Program-made: the position numbers and the translations under genes
The notes under the pieces: model-generated
Told to the model about the DNA's origin: nothing
Databases searched by the model: none
What the model saw: the letters and a program-made list of their open reading frames with translations, nothing else
In this document: one piece after another, positions 32,104-40,073 of the stretch
How the letters are laid out: each line of letters begins with the position of its first letter
How positions within the stretch are numbered: the stretch's first letter is position 1
Assembly: GCF_014649915.1 (NCBI RefSeq)
Contig: NZ_BMTY01000032.1
Span: 1-59,969, forward strand
Direction: 5' to 3'
Length of the DNA: 59,969 nt
Origin: Streptomyces toxytricini
Lineage (GTDB): Bacteria > Actinomycetota > Actinomycetes > Streptomycetales > Streptomycetaceae

Positions 32104-32738
32104 GGCGTGTCCTCCCCGGCTGCGGCGGCGGTCGCGGCGAGGGGGTCGACGCCGGCGGCGAGGAGGCGCTCGACGTACTTGGCGAGGACGTCGACCTCCA
32201 GGTTGACCGGGTCGCCGGGCTGCTTGGTGCCGAGCGTGGTCAGCGCGAGGGTGGTGGGGATGAGGCTGATGGTGAAGTGGTCGGCTGCGGCCTCGACGAC
32301 GGTGAGGCTGACGCCGTCGACGGTGATGGAGCCCTTCTCGACGACGTACCGGGCGAGATTGCCCGGGAGGGAGACCTTGACGAGCTCCCAGTGCTCGGAG
32401 GGGGTGCGGGAGAGGATCTCGCCGGTGCCGTCGACGTGGCCCTGGACCAGGTGGCCGCCGAGGCGCCCGCCGAGGGCCATGGGGCGTTCGAGGTTGACGC
32501 GGGACCCGGGGCGCAGGGCGCCGAGGCTGGAGCGCTTGAGGGTTTCCTGCATGACGTCGGCCGTGAACTCGCCGTCGGCCGTCTCCACGACGGTGAGGCA
32601 GACGCCGTTGACGGCGATGGAGTCGCCGTGCTTGGCGCCGTCGGTGACGAGGGGGCCGCGCAGGCGGAAGCGGGAGGCCTCGGCGAGCTGCTCGACGGCG
32701 GTGACCTCGCCCAGTTCTTCGACGATTCCGGTGAACAC
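32100..32738 (-). CDS. ribE: Riboflavin synthase, alpha subunit
   Basis: A 212-residue enzyme that dismutates two lumazine molecules to riboflavin and the ribityl pyrimidine. It has the duplicated lumazine-binding fold: the N-terminal repeat opens MFTGIVEELGEV, and the second begins near residue 100 with HLVQGHVDGTGEI. The paired NGVCLTVV and DGVSLTVV sequences are the substrate-site strands. Its GTG start directly abuts the ribD stop, and its end overlaps ribM by four bases. The gene name differs between species (ribC, ribE or ribB). Confidence 0.96.
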   Translation of the reverse strand: MFTGIVEELGEVTAVEQLAEASRFRLRGPLVTDGAKHGDSIAVNGVCLTVVETADGEFTADVMQETLKRSSLGALRPGSRVNLERPMALGGRLGGHLVQGHVDGTGEILSRTPSEHWELVKVSLPGNLARYVVEKGSITVDGVSLTVVEAAADHFTISLIPTTLALTTLGTKQPGDPVNLEVDVLAKYVERLLAAGVDPLAATAAAAGEDTP

Positions 32739-33863
32739 TCAGTGCTCCTTGGGGGCGGTGGGGACGGCGGTGATGCGCAGGTCGGTGCCGGTGCGAACGG
32801 CCTCGGTGATGTCGAGGCGGACCGCGTCGGCGATGTTCGTGATGCCGGCGCCGGCGAGGGCGGCGGGGCCGGCGCCCAGGAGGGCGGGGGCGAGGTAGCC
32901 GATGACGCGGTCGACGGCTCCGGCTTCGAGGAAGGCTCCGGCGAGGGTGGGGCCGCCTTCGAGGAGGAGGGAGCGGACGCCGCGGTCGTACAGCGCGGTG
33001 AGGAGGTCGGGGATCGGGATCCGGCCGTCCTTCGGGGTCAGCCGGAGGAGGTCGGTGCCGGGGGGCAGGTGCCGGGTGTCGGCGTCGTCGGCGAGGACCA
33101 GGAGGGTGGGCGCGGAGCCGTCGAGGATGCGGGCGCCGGCCGGGGTGGTGGCGCGGGGGTCGAGGGCGATGCGCAGGGGCTGGGTGGCGCCGTCGATGCC
33201 GCGGACGGCGAGGTGGGGGTCGTCTGCGCGGAGGGTGCCGGCGCCGACGAGGACGGCGTCGGACTCGGCGCGGAGCCGGTGGACGTCGGCGCGGGACTCC
33301 GGGGAGGTGATCCAGCGGCTGGTGCCGTCGGCGGCGGCGCTGCGGCCGTCGAGGGTGGCCGCGTACTTCCAGGTGACGTGGGGCCGGCCGAGGCGGACGG
33401 CGGTCAGCCAGGCGGCGTTGCCGGCGGCGGCCTCGGCCTCGAGGAGTCCGCCGCGGACGTCGAGGCCGGCGCCCCGCAGGGTGGCGGCGCCGCCCCTGGC
33501 CTGCGGGTTCGGGTCGGGGACGGCGTAGACGACGCGGCTGACGCCGGCGTCGATCAGAGCCTGGGCACAGGGTCCGGTGCGGCCGGTGTGGTTGCAGGGT
33601 TCGAGGGTGACGTAGGCGGTGGCGCCGCGGGCGGCGGGTCCGGCGTCGCGGAGGGCGTGGACCTCGGCGTGGGGGCCGCCGGCCCGCTGGTGCCAGCCTT
33701 CGCCGACGACGGCGCCGGTGGCGTCGGTGAGGACGCAGCCGACGACGGGATTGGGGCTGGTGTGGCCGAGGCCGCGGGAGGCGAGCGCGATGGCGCGGCG
33801 CATGGCGCGGGTGTCCGCTTCCGCGTCGTGCGGTGCGGCGTGCGCGGCGTCGTGGGGTGCCAC
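32739..33863 (-). CDS. ribD: Bifunctional riboflavin deaminase/reductase
   Basis: A 374-residue enzyme for the second and third riboflavin steps. The N-terminal deaminase (about 20-160) has the zinc site HAEVHAL and EPCNHTGRTGPC. The C-terminal reductase (about 165-370) has YAATLDGRSA, a DHFR-like fold and the NADPH-binding VLVGAGTLRADDP. The GTG at 33863 is preferred over an upstream frame because AGGAGGA lies just before it and the extension runs through the riboswitch leader. It is the first gene of the operon. Confidence 0.95.
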   Translation of the reverse strand: MAPHDAAHAAPHDAEADTRAMRRAIALASRGLGHTSPNPVVGCVLTDATGAVVGEGWHQRAGGPHAEVHALRDAGPAARGATAYVTLEPCNHTGRTGPCAQALIDAGVSRVVYAVPDPNPQARGGAATLRGAGLDVRGGLLEAEAAAGNAAWLTAVRLGRPHVTWKYAATLDGRSAAADGTSRWITSPESRADVHRLRAESDAVLVGAGTLRADDPHLAVRGIDGATQPLRIALDPRATTPAGARILDGSAPTLLVLADDADTRHLPPGTDLLRLTPKDGRIPIPDLLTALYDRGVRSLLLEGGPTLAGAFLEAGAVDRVIGYLAPALLGAGPAALAGAGITNIADAVRLDITEAVRTGTDLRITAVPTAPKEH

Positions 33864-34033
33864 CGGGTCCTCCTGCCTCGTCGGGCACGGACTCCGGGGC
33901 TGTCGGGATACGACAGATCGAGCGGTACAGGCACGCGGGGACGCCGAGCCGGAGGAAAACGGTCCGCTCCGGGCGCGTCCGCAGGGGACGCGCTGGTGGA
34001 CCGCCGACGGCGGCGTACCGGCGACTGCCCGCC

Positions 34034-34159
34034 GCGCACTGCCTCCCATCCGGACTTTAACCGTCGGTCCAGGAATCTCACCTGGTCAACCGGCCGCTGG
34101 CTGCGGACGGGTCGCGGACTATACCGCCGGTTCGGAATTGCACCGACCCCGGAGTGCGC
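34034..34159 (-). promoter_or_regulatory. FMN riboswitch (RFN element)
   Basis: On the minus strand the RFN landmarks appear in order: CCGGGGTCGGTGCAATTCC, ACCGGCGGTATAGTCCGCGA, CCAGGTGAGATTCCTGGACC and GGTTAAAGTCCGGATGGGAG. The closing stem P1 is a 7-bp GCGCACT/AGTGCGC pair (34153-34159 with 34034-34040). The aptamer lies 171 nt before ribD. FMN should turn the operon off. No terminator with a T-run is seen, but a TCCTCC stretch at 33951-33956 could mask the ribD ribosome site (inference). Confidence 0.96.
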
Positions 34160-34276
34160 TGCTACTGGTACTCCCGACCAGTCTGCCACGGGCGATCGGC
34201 ACCCATGCGGGCGAAGTGCTGTGGCCTGGGTCACAGGGCGGGGCCGGGCGGGTGAGTCCGTCACGTCCCTTCCGTG

Positions 34277-34320
34277 ATTGGTCCAGACCTATTGACGCCT
34301 TGGTCTAGTCCTCTTAACGT
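34277..34320 (+). promoter_or_regulatory. Chitinase promoter with two DasR-type (dre) sites
   Basis: TTGACG at 34292-34297 and TAACGT at 34315-34320 are 17 nt apart, a good vegetative promoter. Two copies of the chitinase repeat, TTGGTCCAGACC (34278-34289) and TTGGTCTAGTCC (34300-34311), lie just upstream of -35 and inside the spacer. They match the dre consensus ACTGGTCTAGACCAGT, bound by DasR and released by amino-sugar phosphates. Confidence 0.9.
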
Positions 34321-34429
34321 TCCCTTCATCCTCCCCGGGAGAGCCCGCCGGACGTGCGCACGCCGCGGGCCAACACGCACCACCTGTCTGCATGTTGTGT
34401 CCTGCCACCTCCCCTCCCCAGGAGGCTCA

Positions 34430-36793
34430 ATGCTGTCCCCCACACGAACGAGGGCGATGCTCCTGGCATCCGGCGCGGCGATCGCCGGACTGCTGGCGGG
34501 CGGGCTCTCGGCGGGCGTCTCACACGCCGCCGACAACGAGAGCTGTCGGCCCGACGGGCTCTACAAGACGGCCGGGGTCGACGTCCCCTACTGCTCGGTC
34601 TACGACACCGAGGGCCGCGAGAAGATGGGCGCCGACCACCAGCGGCGCGTCATCGGCTACTTCACCGGCTGGCGCACCGGCAAGAACGGCCAGCCCGCCT
34701 ACCTGGTGAACAACATCCCGTGGGACAAGGTCACCCACATCAACTACGCCTTCGCGCACGTGGGCGGCGACAACAAGATCTCCGTCGGCGCCGACACCGC
34801 GGCGAACGAGGCCACCGGGATGACCTGGCCGGGCGTCGCCGGCGCCGAGATGGACCCGGCGCTCCCCTACAAGGGCCACTTCAACCTGCTGACGAAGTTC
34901 AAGAAGCAGAACCCCGACGTCAAGACCCTGATCTCCGTCGGCGGCTGGGCGGAGACCGGCGGCTACTTCGGCCCCGACGGCAAGCGCGTGGGCTCCGGCG
35001 GCTTCTACACCATGGCCACCAACGCGGACGGCTCCGTCAACCAGGCGGGCATCGACACCTTCGCCGACTCCGCGGTCGCCTTCGTCAAGAAGTACGGGTT
35101 CAACGGCGTCGACATCGACTACGAGTACCCGACCTCGATGAAGGACGCCGGCAACCCGCTGGACTGGCAGATCGCCAACGCCCGCCGCGGCGGCCTCGTC
35201 AAGGGCTACGCCGCCCTGATGAAGACCCTGCGGCAGAAGCTCGACCAGGCCGGCGCCGCCGACGGCAGGCACTACATGCTCACCGTCGCCGCCCCGTCCT
35301 CCGGCTACCTGCTGCGCGGCATGGAGACCTTCCAGGTGCAGCAGTACCTGGACTACGTCAACATCATGTCCTACGACCTGCACGGCGCCTGGAACGAGTA
35401 CGTCGGCCCGAACGCCTCGCTCTTCGACGACGGCAAGGACGGCGAGCTCGCCGCCGCCGGGGTGTACGGCTCCCAGCAGTACGGCGGCATCGGCTACCTC
35501 AACACCGACTGGGCGTACCACTACTTCCGCGGCTCCATGCCGGCCGGCCGCATCAACATCGGCCTGCCCTACTACACCCGCGGCCACAAGAACGTCCAGG
35601 GAGGCACGGACGGCCTGTGGGGCAAGGCGGCCGCGACCGGCTGCCCGGCCGGCTCGGGCCTGACCAAGTGCGGCGACGGCGCGGTCGGCATCGACAACCT
35701 GTGGCACGACAAGGACGACAACGGCAACGAGTCCCCGGCGGGCTCCAACCCCATGTGGCACGCCAAGAACCTGGAGAAGGGGATCGTCGGCGACTACGTC
35801 ACCCAGTACGGCTTCCCCGCGGGCACCACGCTGACCGGCACCTACGCCCGCAAGTACGACTCGACCCTGGTCGCGCCGTGGCTGTGGAACGCCCAGAAGA
35901 AGGTCTTCCTCTCGACCGAGGACGAGCAGTCCGTCGCCGCCAAGGCCGACTACGTCGTCGACCGCGGCATCGGCGGCACGATGGTCTGGGAGATGGCCGG
36001 CGACTACGCCTGGAACGCCGCCAAGGGCCAGTACGAGATGGGCTCCACGCTCACCTCGCTGATGTACGACAAGTTCAAGTCGGCCTCCCCGTACGGGGCG
36101 AAGAAGGCGGGCGCCACCGCGCTGCCGGCCCAGGCCGTGGACGTGAAGGTGGAGTTCGGCGACTTCAAGCTCGGCGACTCCAACTACCCGCTGACCCCCA
36201 AGGTCAAGATCACCAACAACACCAAGGCGGCCCTTCCGGGCGGCACCGAGTTCCAGTTCGACTACGCGACCTCGGCCCCGAACAACGCCTCCGACCAGTC
36301 CGGCTTCGGCACGAAGGTGATCAGCAGCGGGCACACCGGCAGCAACGTGGGCGGCCTGAAGGGCGACTTCCACCGGGTCTCGCTGAAGCTGCCGGCCTGG
36401 CAGTCGCTCGCCCCGGGCGCCTCCGTCGACCTGGCGTTCAACTACTACCTGCCGGTGTCCACCCCCTCCAACTGGACGGTGAACATCGCCGGGACCGTGT
36501 ACGCCCTCGCCGGGGACCTGGCGCGCGGCACGGCCGTGGTCGAGCCGGGCGGCGGTTCGCAGCCGCCCACCAGCCAGCCGCCGACCAGCCAGCCGCCCAC
36601 GAGCCAGCCCCCGACCAGCCCGCCCCCGGGCGGCACCTGCACCAACCCGGCGTACAGGGCCGGCGACGTGTACACCGCGGGCACGGTGGTCTCCCACAAG
36701 GGCCGCAACTGGAAGGCCCAGTGGTGGACGCAGAACGAGGAGCCGGGCACGACCGGCCAGTGGGGCGTTTGGAAGGACCTCGGCGCCTGCTGA
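34430..36793 (+). CDS. Secreted GH18 chitinase with C-terminal chitin-binding module
   Basis: A 787-residue exported enzyme. A signal peptide of about 33 residues (GVSHA cut) leads to a GH18 barrel (about 72-545) with FNGVDIDYEYP, where Glu232 is the catalytic acid and Asp230 its partner; SVGGW lies near 169-173. A beta-sandwich domain (about 575-705) precedes a QPPTS linker repeated four to five times and a C-terminal CBM5/12-type module (about 740-787; YRAGDVYTAGTVVSHKGRNW). The first Asp of the DxxDxDxE motif is Asn225. AGGAGG precedes the ATG. DasR sites overlap its promoter, so it should be induced by chitin. Confidence 0.96.
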   Translation: MLSPTRTRAMLLASGAAIAGLLAGGLSAGVSHAADNESCRPDGLYKTAGVDVPYCSVYDTEGREKMGADHQRRVIGYFTGWRTGKNGQPAYLVNNIPWDKVTHINYAFAHVGGDNKISVGADTAANEATGMTWPGVAGAEMDPALPYKGHFNLLTKFKKQNPDVKTLISVGGWAETGGYFGPDGKRVGSGGFYTMATNADGSVNQAGIDTFADSAVAFVKKYGFNGVDIDYEYPTSMKDAGNPLDWQIANARRGGLVKGYAALMKTLRQKLDQAGAADGRHYMLTVAAPSSGYLLRGMETFQVQQYLDYVNIMSYDLHGAWNEYVGPNASLFDDGKDGELAAAGVYGSQQYGGIGYLNTDWAYHYFRGSMPAGRINIGLPYYTRGHKNVQGGTDGLWGKAAATGCPAGSGLTKCGDGAVGIDNLWHDKDDNGNESPAGSNPMWHAKNLEKGIVGDYVTQYGFPAGTTLTGTYARKYDSTLVAPWLWNAQKKVFLSTEDEQSVAAKADYVVDRGIGGTMVWEMAGDYAWNAAKGQYEMGSTLTSLMYDKFKSASPYGAKKAGATALPAQAVDVKVEFGDFKLGDSNYPLTPKVKITNNTKAALPGGTEFQFDYATSAPNNASDQSGFGTKVISSGHTGSNVGGLKGDFHRVSLKLPAWQSLAPGASVDLAFNYYLPVSTPSNWTVNIAGTVYALAGDLARGTAVVEPGGGSQPPTSQPPTSQPPTSQPPTSPPPGGTCTNPAYRAGDVYTAGTVVSHKGRNWKAQWWTQNEEPGTTGQWGVWKDLGAC

Positions 36794-36829
36794 CGCACCG
36801 CCCCCGCACCTGACCGCGGGCGGCACGGT

Positions 36830-36863
36830 GGGGACCCGGTGGCCCGGCGGCCACCGGGTCCCC
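36830..36863 (+). terminator. Terminator of the chitinase gene
   Basis: A perfect 14-bp stem (36830-36843 with 36850-36863) with a six-base loop lies 37 nt after the chitinase stop and ends just before the sigma-factor promoter. Confidence 0.88.
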
Positions 36864-36890
36864 GCACGTCCGGGGCACGGCCGCGCCCCG

Positions 36891-36903
36891 TACGCTGCTG
36901 CGG
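36891..36903 (+). promoter_or_regulatory. -10 box for leaderless sigma-factor gene
   Basis: TACGCT at 36891-36896 is followed by six bases and the GTG at 36903. No ribosome site is present. Confidence 0.5.
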
Positions 36904-37859
36904 TGACCACCTCTGCGGCAGACCGCTCGGCCGACTTCGAGCAGCACCGCCCCCGGATGTTCGGCATCGCCTACCGCATGCTCGGCTCCGCGGCGGAGGC
37001 CGAGGACACCGTCCAGGACGCGTGGCTGCGCTGGAGCGCGGCCGATCGCGGCGACGTCGTGCACCCGGGCGCCTGGCTCGCCAAGGCCGTCACCCACCTG
37101 TGCCTCAACCGGCTCACCTCCGCGCGGTCCCGCCGTGAGGCGTACGTCGGCCCCTGGCTCCCGGAGCCGGTCCTCACCGGGGACGGGGCGCTGGGCCCGC
37201 TGGAGTCGGCCGAGCAGCGCGACAGCGTCTCGACGGCCCTGCTGCTGCTCCTGGAACAGCTCACCCCGGTGGAGCGGGCCGTGTACGTGCTGCGGGAGGC
37301 CTTCGCGTACGGGCACCGGGAGATCGCCGGGCTGCTGGACGTGTCCGAGGCCAACAGCCGGCAGCTCCACCGGCGGGCCTCGGCCCGCGTCGCCGCCGGG
37401 CGGGCCGCCGCGGACGGCGGCGGGGACGGCCCGGCCGCCGGCCGGAGCCGGCGCTTCCGACCGGACCCCGCGCAATGGCGGGTGCTGGTCGAGGGCTTCC
37501 TCGCGGCGGCACGCGACGGCGACCTCGCCCGACTGGAGGCGATGCTCGCGGCGGACGTCCGCTGCGTCTCCGACGGCGGCGGCGTGGTCAGCGCGGCCCG
37601 GCGGGCGGTCGAGGGCCGGGACAAGGTGGCCCGCTTCCTCGTCGGCGCCGTGCGCAAGTACGGGGCCGGCCTGCCGGTCGCGGTCGCCTCGGTCAACGGG
37701 GAGCCCGCGCTGCTCGCCGGCGGAGCGGCGGTCGTCCTGCAGGTCGAGTTCGCGGACGGCCTGGTGACCGAGGTGCGGACGGTCCTCAACCCGGAGAAGC
37801 TGGAATTCCTCGCGCAGCAGCTGTCACGTTCCCCGGGGCTGTCCAATCCGGGCTGGTGA
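36903..37859 (+). CDS. ECF41-type sigma factor with fused SnoaL-like tail
   Basis: A 318-residue sigma factor of the ECF41 (SigJ-like) group. Sigma region 2 covers about 10-75 (GSAAEAEDTVQDAWLRW), region 4 about 105-170 (LTPVERAVYVLREAFAYGHREIAGLL), and a SnoaL-like domain about 190-318. The two group signatures are present: WLPEP (85-89) between regions 2 and 4, and NPEKL (about 296-300) in the tail. In this group the tail replaces an anti-sigma factor and controls activity. The NAD(P)-binding protein gene 32 nt downstream is the kind of neighbour these sigmas usually regulate. Confidence 0.94.
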   Translation: MTTSAADRSADFEQHRPRMFGIAYRMLGSAAEAEDTVQDAWLRWSAADRGDVVHPGAWLAKAVTHLCLNRLTSARSRREAYVGPWLPEPVLTGDGALGPLESAEQRDSVSTALLLLLEQLTPVERAVYVLREAFAYGHREIAGLLDVSEANSRQLHRRASARVAAGRAAADGGGDGPAAGRSRRFRPDPAQWRVLVEGFLAAARDGDLARLEAMLAADVRCVSDGGGVVSAARRAVEGRDKVARFLVGAVRKYGAGLPVAVASVNGEPALLAGGAAVVLQVEFADGLVTEVRTVLNPEKLEFLAQQLSRSPGLSNPGW

Positions 37860-37891
37860 ACCCACTCCCCCGGCGAAGGGACGCGCACACC

Positions 37892-38644
37892 ATGGGCACC
37901 ATTCTGGTCACGGGCGGAACCGGGACCCTCGGCAGGCGCGTCACCGCCCGGCTGCGGGCCACCGGCCACGAGGTCCGGGTCCTCAGCCGCCACTCGGAGC
38001 AGTACCCGGTCGACCTGCGGGACGGCTCGGGTCTGGACGCGGCGATGGCGGGGGCGCAGGTGGTCGTGCACTGCGCCACCTCCCCGCGCGGCGGGGACGA
38101 CAAGGCCGCCGGGCAGCTGATCGCGGCGGCCCGGCGGGCCGGGACCGTGACGAACCTCGTCTACGTCTCGATCGTCGGCGTGGACGCGGTGCCGCTCGGC
38201 TACTACCGCACCAAGCACGCCGTGGAGCGGATGCTGCTGGAATCCGGGCTGGGCGTGACGATCCTGCGGACGACGCAGTTCCACGACCTGGTGGCGACGC
38301 TGGCCCGGACGATGGCCGGGCTGCCGGTGGTGCTCGTGCCCAAGGGGGTGCGGGTGCAGCCGGTGGCGGTGGAGGAAGTCGCCGACCGGCTGGCGGAGCT
38401 GGCGGTGCCCGTCCCCGCGCCGGGCGGGCGCGTCCCGGACATGGGCGGGCCCGAGGTGCGGTCGCTGGCCGACTGGGTGAGGGCGTACCTGGCGGCCGGG
38501 GGACGCCGGCGGCGCGTGGTGGAGGTGCCGCTCGCGGGGACCGCGTACCGCGGTTTCGTACGCGGCGGCAACCTCGCGCCGGAGCACGCGGTGGGCCGGG
38601 TGCGGTTCTCCGAGTTCCTGGCGGCGGGCGGCGGGCGCGCCTAG
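37892..38644 (+). CDS. NAD(P)-binding epimerase/NmrA-like protein, ECF41 partner
   Basis: A 250-residue Rossmann protein. ILVTGGTGTLGRRVTARL at the N-terminus binds NAD(P); there follow VVHCATSP, a YYRTKHAVERMLL segment and a substrate lid. It resembles atypical short-chain dehydrogenases that act on quinones or other small electrophiles. Proteins of this type, with carboxymuconolactone decarboxylases and oxidoreductases, are the usual neighbours and targets of ECF41 sigma factors. GAAGGGA lies 12 nt before the ATG. It is probably expressed with the sigma factor. Substrate unknown. Confidence 0.9.
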   Translation: MGTILVTGGTGTLGRRVTARLRATGHEVRVLSRHSEQYPVDLRDGSGLDAAMAGAQVVVHCATSPRGGDDKAAGQLIAAARRAGTVTNLVYVSIVGVDAVPLGYYRTKHAVERMLLESGLGVTILRTTQFHDLVATLARTMAGLPVVLVPKGVRVQPVAVEEVADRLAELAVPVPAPGGRVPDMGGPEVRSLADWVRAYLAAGGRRRRVVEVPLAGTAYRGFVRGGNLAPEHAVGRVRFSEFLAAGGGRA

Positions 38645-38675
38645 GCCGACTCCTTCGGACCCTGCCGGTCAGGCC

Positions 38676-38775
38676 CGCGTCGTCCGGTGCCGCGCATCGC
38701 AAGGCGGAGGGCCGCCTCGTACGGGGGTACGCGGGCGGCCCGGCAACGCGGCGAAGCGCGGTGCCGGACGACGCG
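38676..38775. repeat. Nested stem-loop element between convergent genes
   Basis: Three nested stems are visible: an outer 20-bp stem with two G-T wobbles (38676-38695 with 38756-38775), a middle 8-bp stem (38709-38716 with 38734-38741) and an inner CGTAC/GTACG stem (38718-38722 with 38727-38731). It looks like a REP- or MITE-like palindromic unit, and I remember similar sequence from other Streptomyces intergenic regions. It may also stop transcription from both sides. Confidence 0.7.
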
Positions 38776-38854
38776 CGTGTGGGGCGCCTCCCGGCGGAGC
38801 CGGGGCAGCAAGATCCGGAGAGAGGGCCTGAGGCAGGGCCGGGCACGGCCCGCG

Positions 38855-40018
38855 TCAGCCGAAGAGCGCGGCCTGGGCGGATTCGGCCGCGGCGAGGCGG
38901 GCGCCCGCCAGGACCGCTGCGTCGCCGAGGGCGGTGGCGCGAACCTCCGTCGGGACCGGGCTGAGGGCGGCGAGGCGGCGGGCGGTGCGGTCCGCGAGGG
39001 CGGGTCCGCCCGCGTGGCCGAGTTCGCCGCCGAGGACGACGCACCCGGGGTCCAGGACCGCCGCGACGGCCGCCGCGCCCAGGGCGAGGCGTTCTGCCAG
39101 GGCGTCGAGGAAGGCCTCTCCGGCGGCGCCCGCCACCGCTTCGGCCACCGGCCCGGTGAAGCCGTGGTCGGCGGCCAGGGCGGCCACCGCGGCCCGCCCG
39201 GCGAGCGCGTGGAAGCCGCCCTCGCAGCCCGCGGCCGAGGGCAGGGAGCCGGTGCCGGGCACGGGCAGGAAGCCGATCTCTCCCGCTCCGCCCGAGGCGC
39301 CGCGCCGCAGCCGGCCGTCGAGGACCACGGCCGCGCCGACGCCCGCACCGAGCCACAGCAGCACGAAGGAGCCGGTGTCCTGCGCGGCGCCGGCCCGCTG
39401 CTCGGCAAGCGCCGCGAGGTTGGTCTCGTTCTCCACGGAAACCGCGGCAGGCAGCCGCCGACGCAGGGCTGCGACGAGGTCGCGGTGCCATGCCGGCAGC
39501 CCGGCGGTGCTGCGCAGGCCGCCGTCGCCCGGGGCCACCAGGCCGGGCGCGCCTACCACGACGGTGTGCAGGGGGTCCGCTCCGGCCTCCCGGGCCAGCT
39601 CCTCCAGGACGTCCACGGCCTCGTCAACGGCGTCGACCGGGAGGGCCGCCCGGGCCAGGGGCCGGCCCAGCAGGTCGGTGACGACGGCGGTCGCGCTGTC
39701 CGTGCGCACGTCCACGGCTGCGAGGTGCGCCCGCCGGGCGACGATCCCGTACAGCCGGGCGTTGGGGCCGCGGCGCCGGGCGCCGGCCTCGCCGACGACC
39801 TCGACCAGCCCGGCCTGCGCGAGCCGTTCGACGAGGTCGGCGACGGAGGGCCGGGACAGGCCGGTCATCTCCTTGAGCTGAGCGGCCGTCAGCGGGCCTT
39901 CGTCCCTGAGGAGTCGCAGGGCGAGGCGGTCGTTGAGGACGCGGGCCGTGCTCGGCGAGGCGGGGGCGGTGGCGGGGGCCGGGGCGGTCCGGGCCTGGGC
40001 GGCGGTCACGGCCCCCAT
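38855..40018 (-). CDS. ROK family transcriptional regulator
   Basis: A 387-residue regulator: winged helix at about 25-90 (LTAAQLKEMTGLSRPSVADLVERL), then a sugar-kinase-like ROK fold (about 95-385; VVVGAPGLV, ENETNLAALAEQ, LGAGVGAAVVLDGRL, GGAGEIGFLPV). The usual zinc-site cysteines near residue 260 are reduced, with AAGCEGG present. ROK repressors release DNA on binding sugars. A start at GTG 40009 behind AGGATGGGG is as plausible as ATG 40018. The divergent MFS gene, with a palindrome between, is the likely target. Confidence 0.9.
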   Translation of the reverse strand: MGAVTAAQARTAPAPATAPASPSTARVLNDRLALRLLRDEGPLTAAQLKEMTGLSRPSVADLVERLAQAGLVEVVGEAGARRRGPNARLYGIVARRAHLAAVDVRTDSATAVVTDLLGRPLARAALPVDAVDEAVDVLEELAREAGADPLHTVVVGAPGLVAPGDGGLRSTAGLPAWHRDLVAALRRRLPAAVSVENETNLAALAEQRAGAAQDTGSFVLLWLGAGVGAAVVLDGRLRRGASGGAGEIGFLPVPGTGSLPSAAGCEGGFHALAGRAAVAALAADHGFTGPVAEAVAGAAGEAFLDALAERLALGAAAVAAVLDPGCVVLGGELGHAGGPALADRTARRLAALSPVPTEVRATALGDAAVLAGARLAAAESAQAALFG

Positions 40019-40042
40019 CCTAGGCAGTGCGGCCCCCTCACC

Positions 40043-40066
40043 ATCAGGCAGGCTTCCTGATAGTTT
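40043..40066 (+). promoter_or_regulatory. Operator-like palindrome overlapping the MFS promoter
   Basis: ATCAGG at 40043-40048 and CCTGAT at 40056-40061 form a perfect inverted repeat. Its last T begins the -10 box TAGTTT (40061-40066), seven bases before the ATG at 40074. A repressor bound here would block both the leaderless MFS gene and the ROK gene. Confidence 0.6.
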
Positions 40067-40073
40067 GATCGGC

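Noticed and set aside
36559..36630. DNA tandem repeat in the chitinase gene
   Set aside because: It encodes the Pro/Thr/Ser linker between domains and needs no further explanation.
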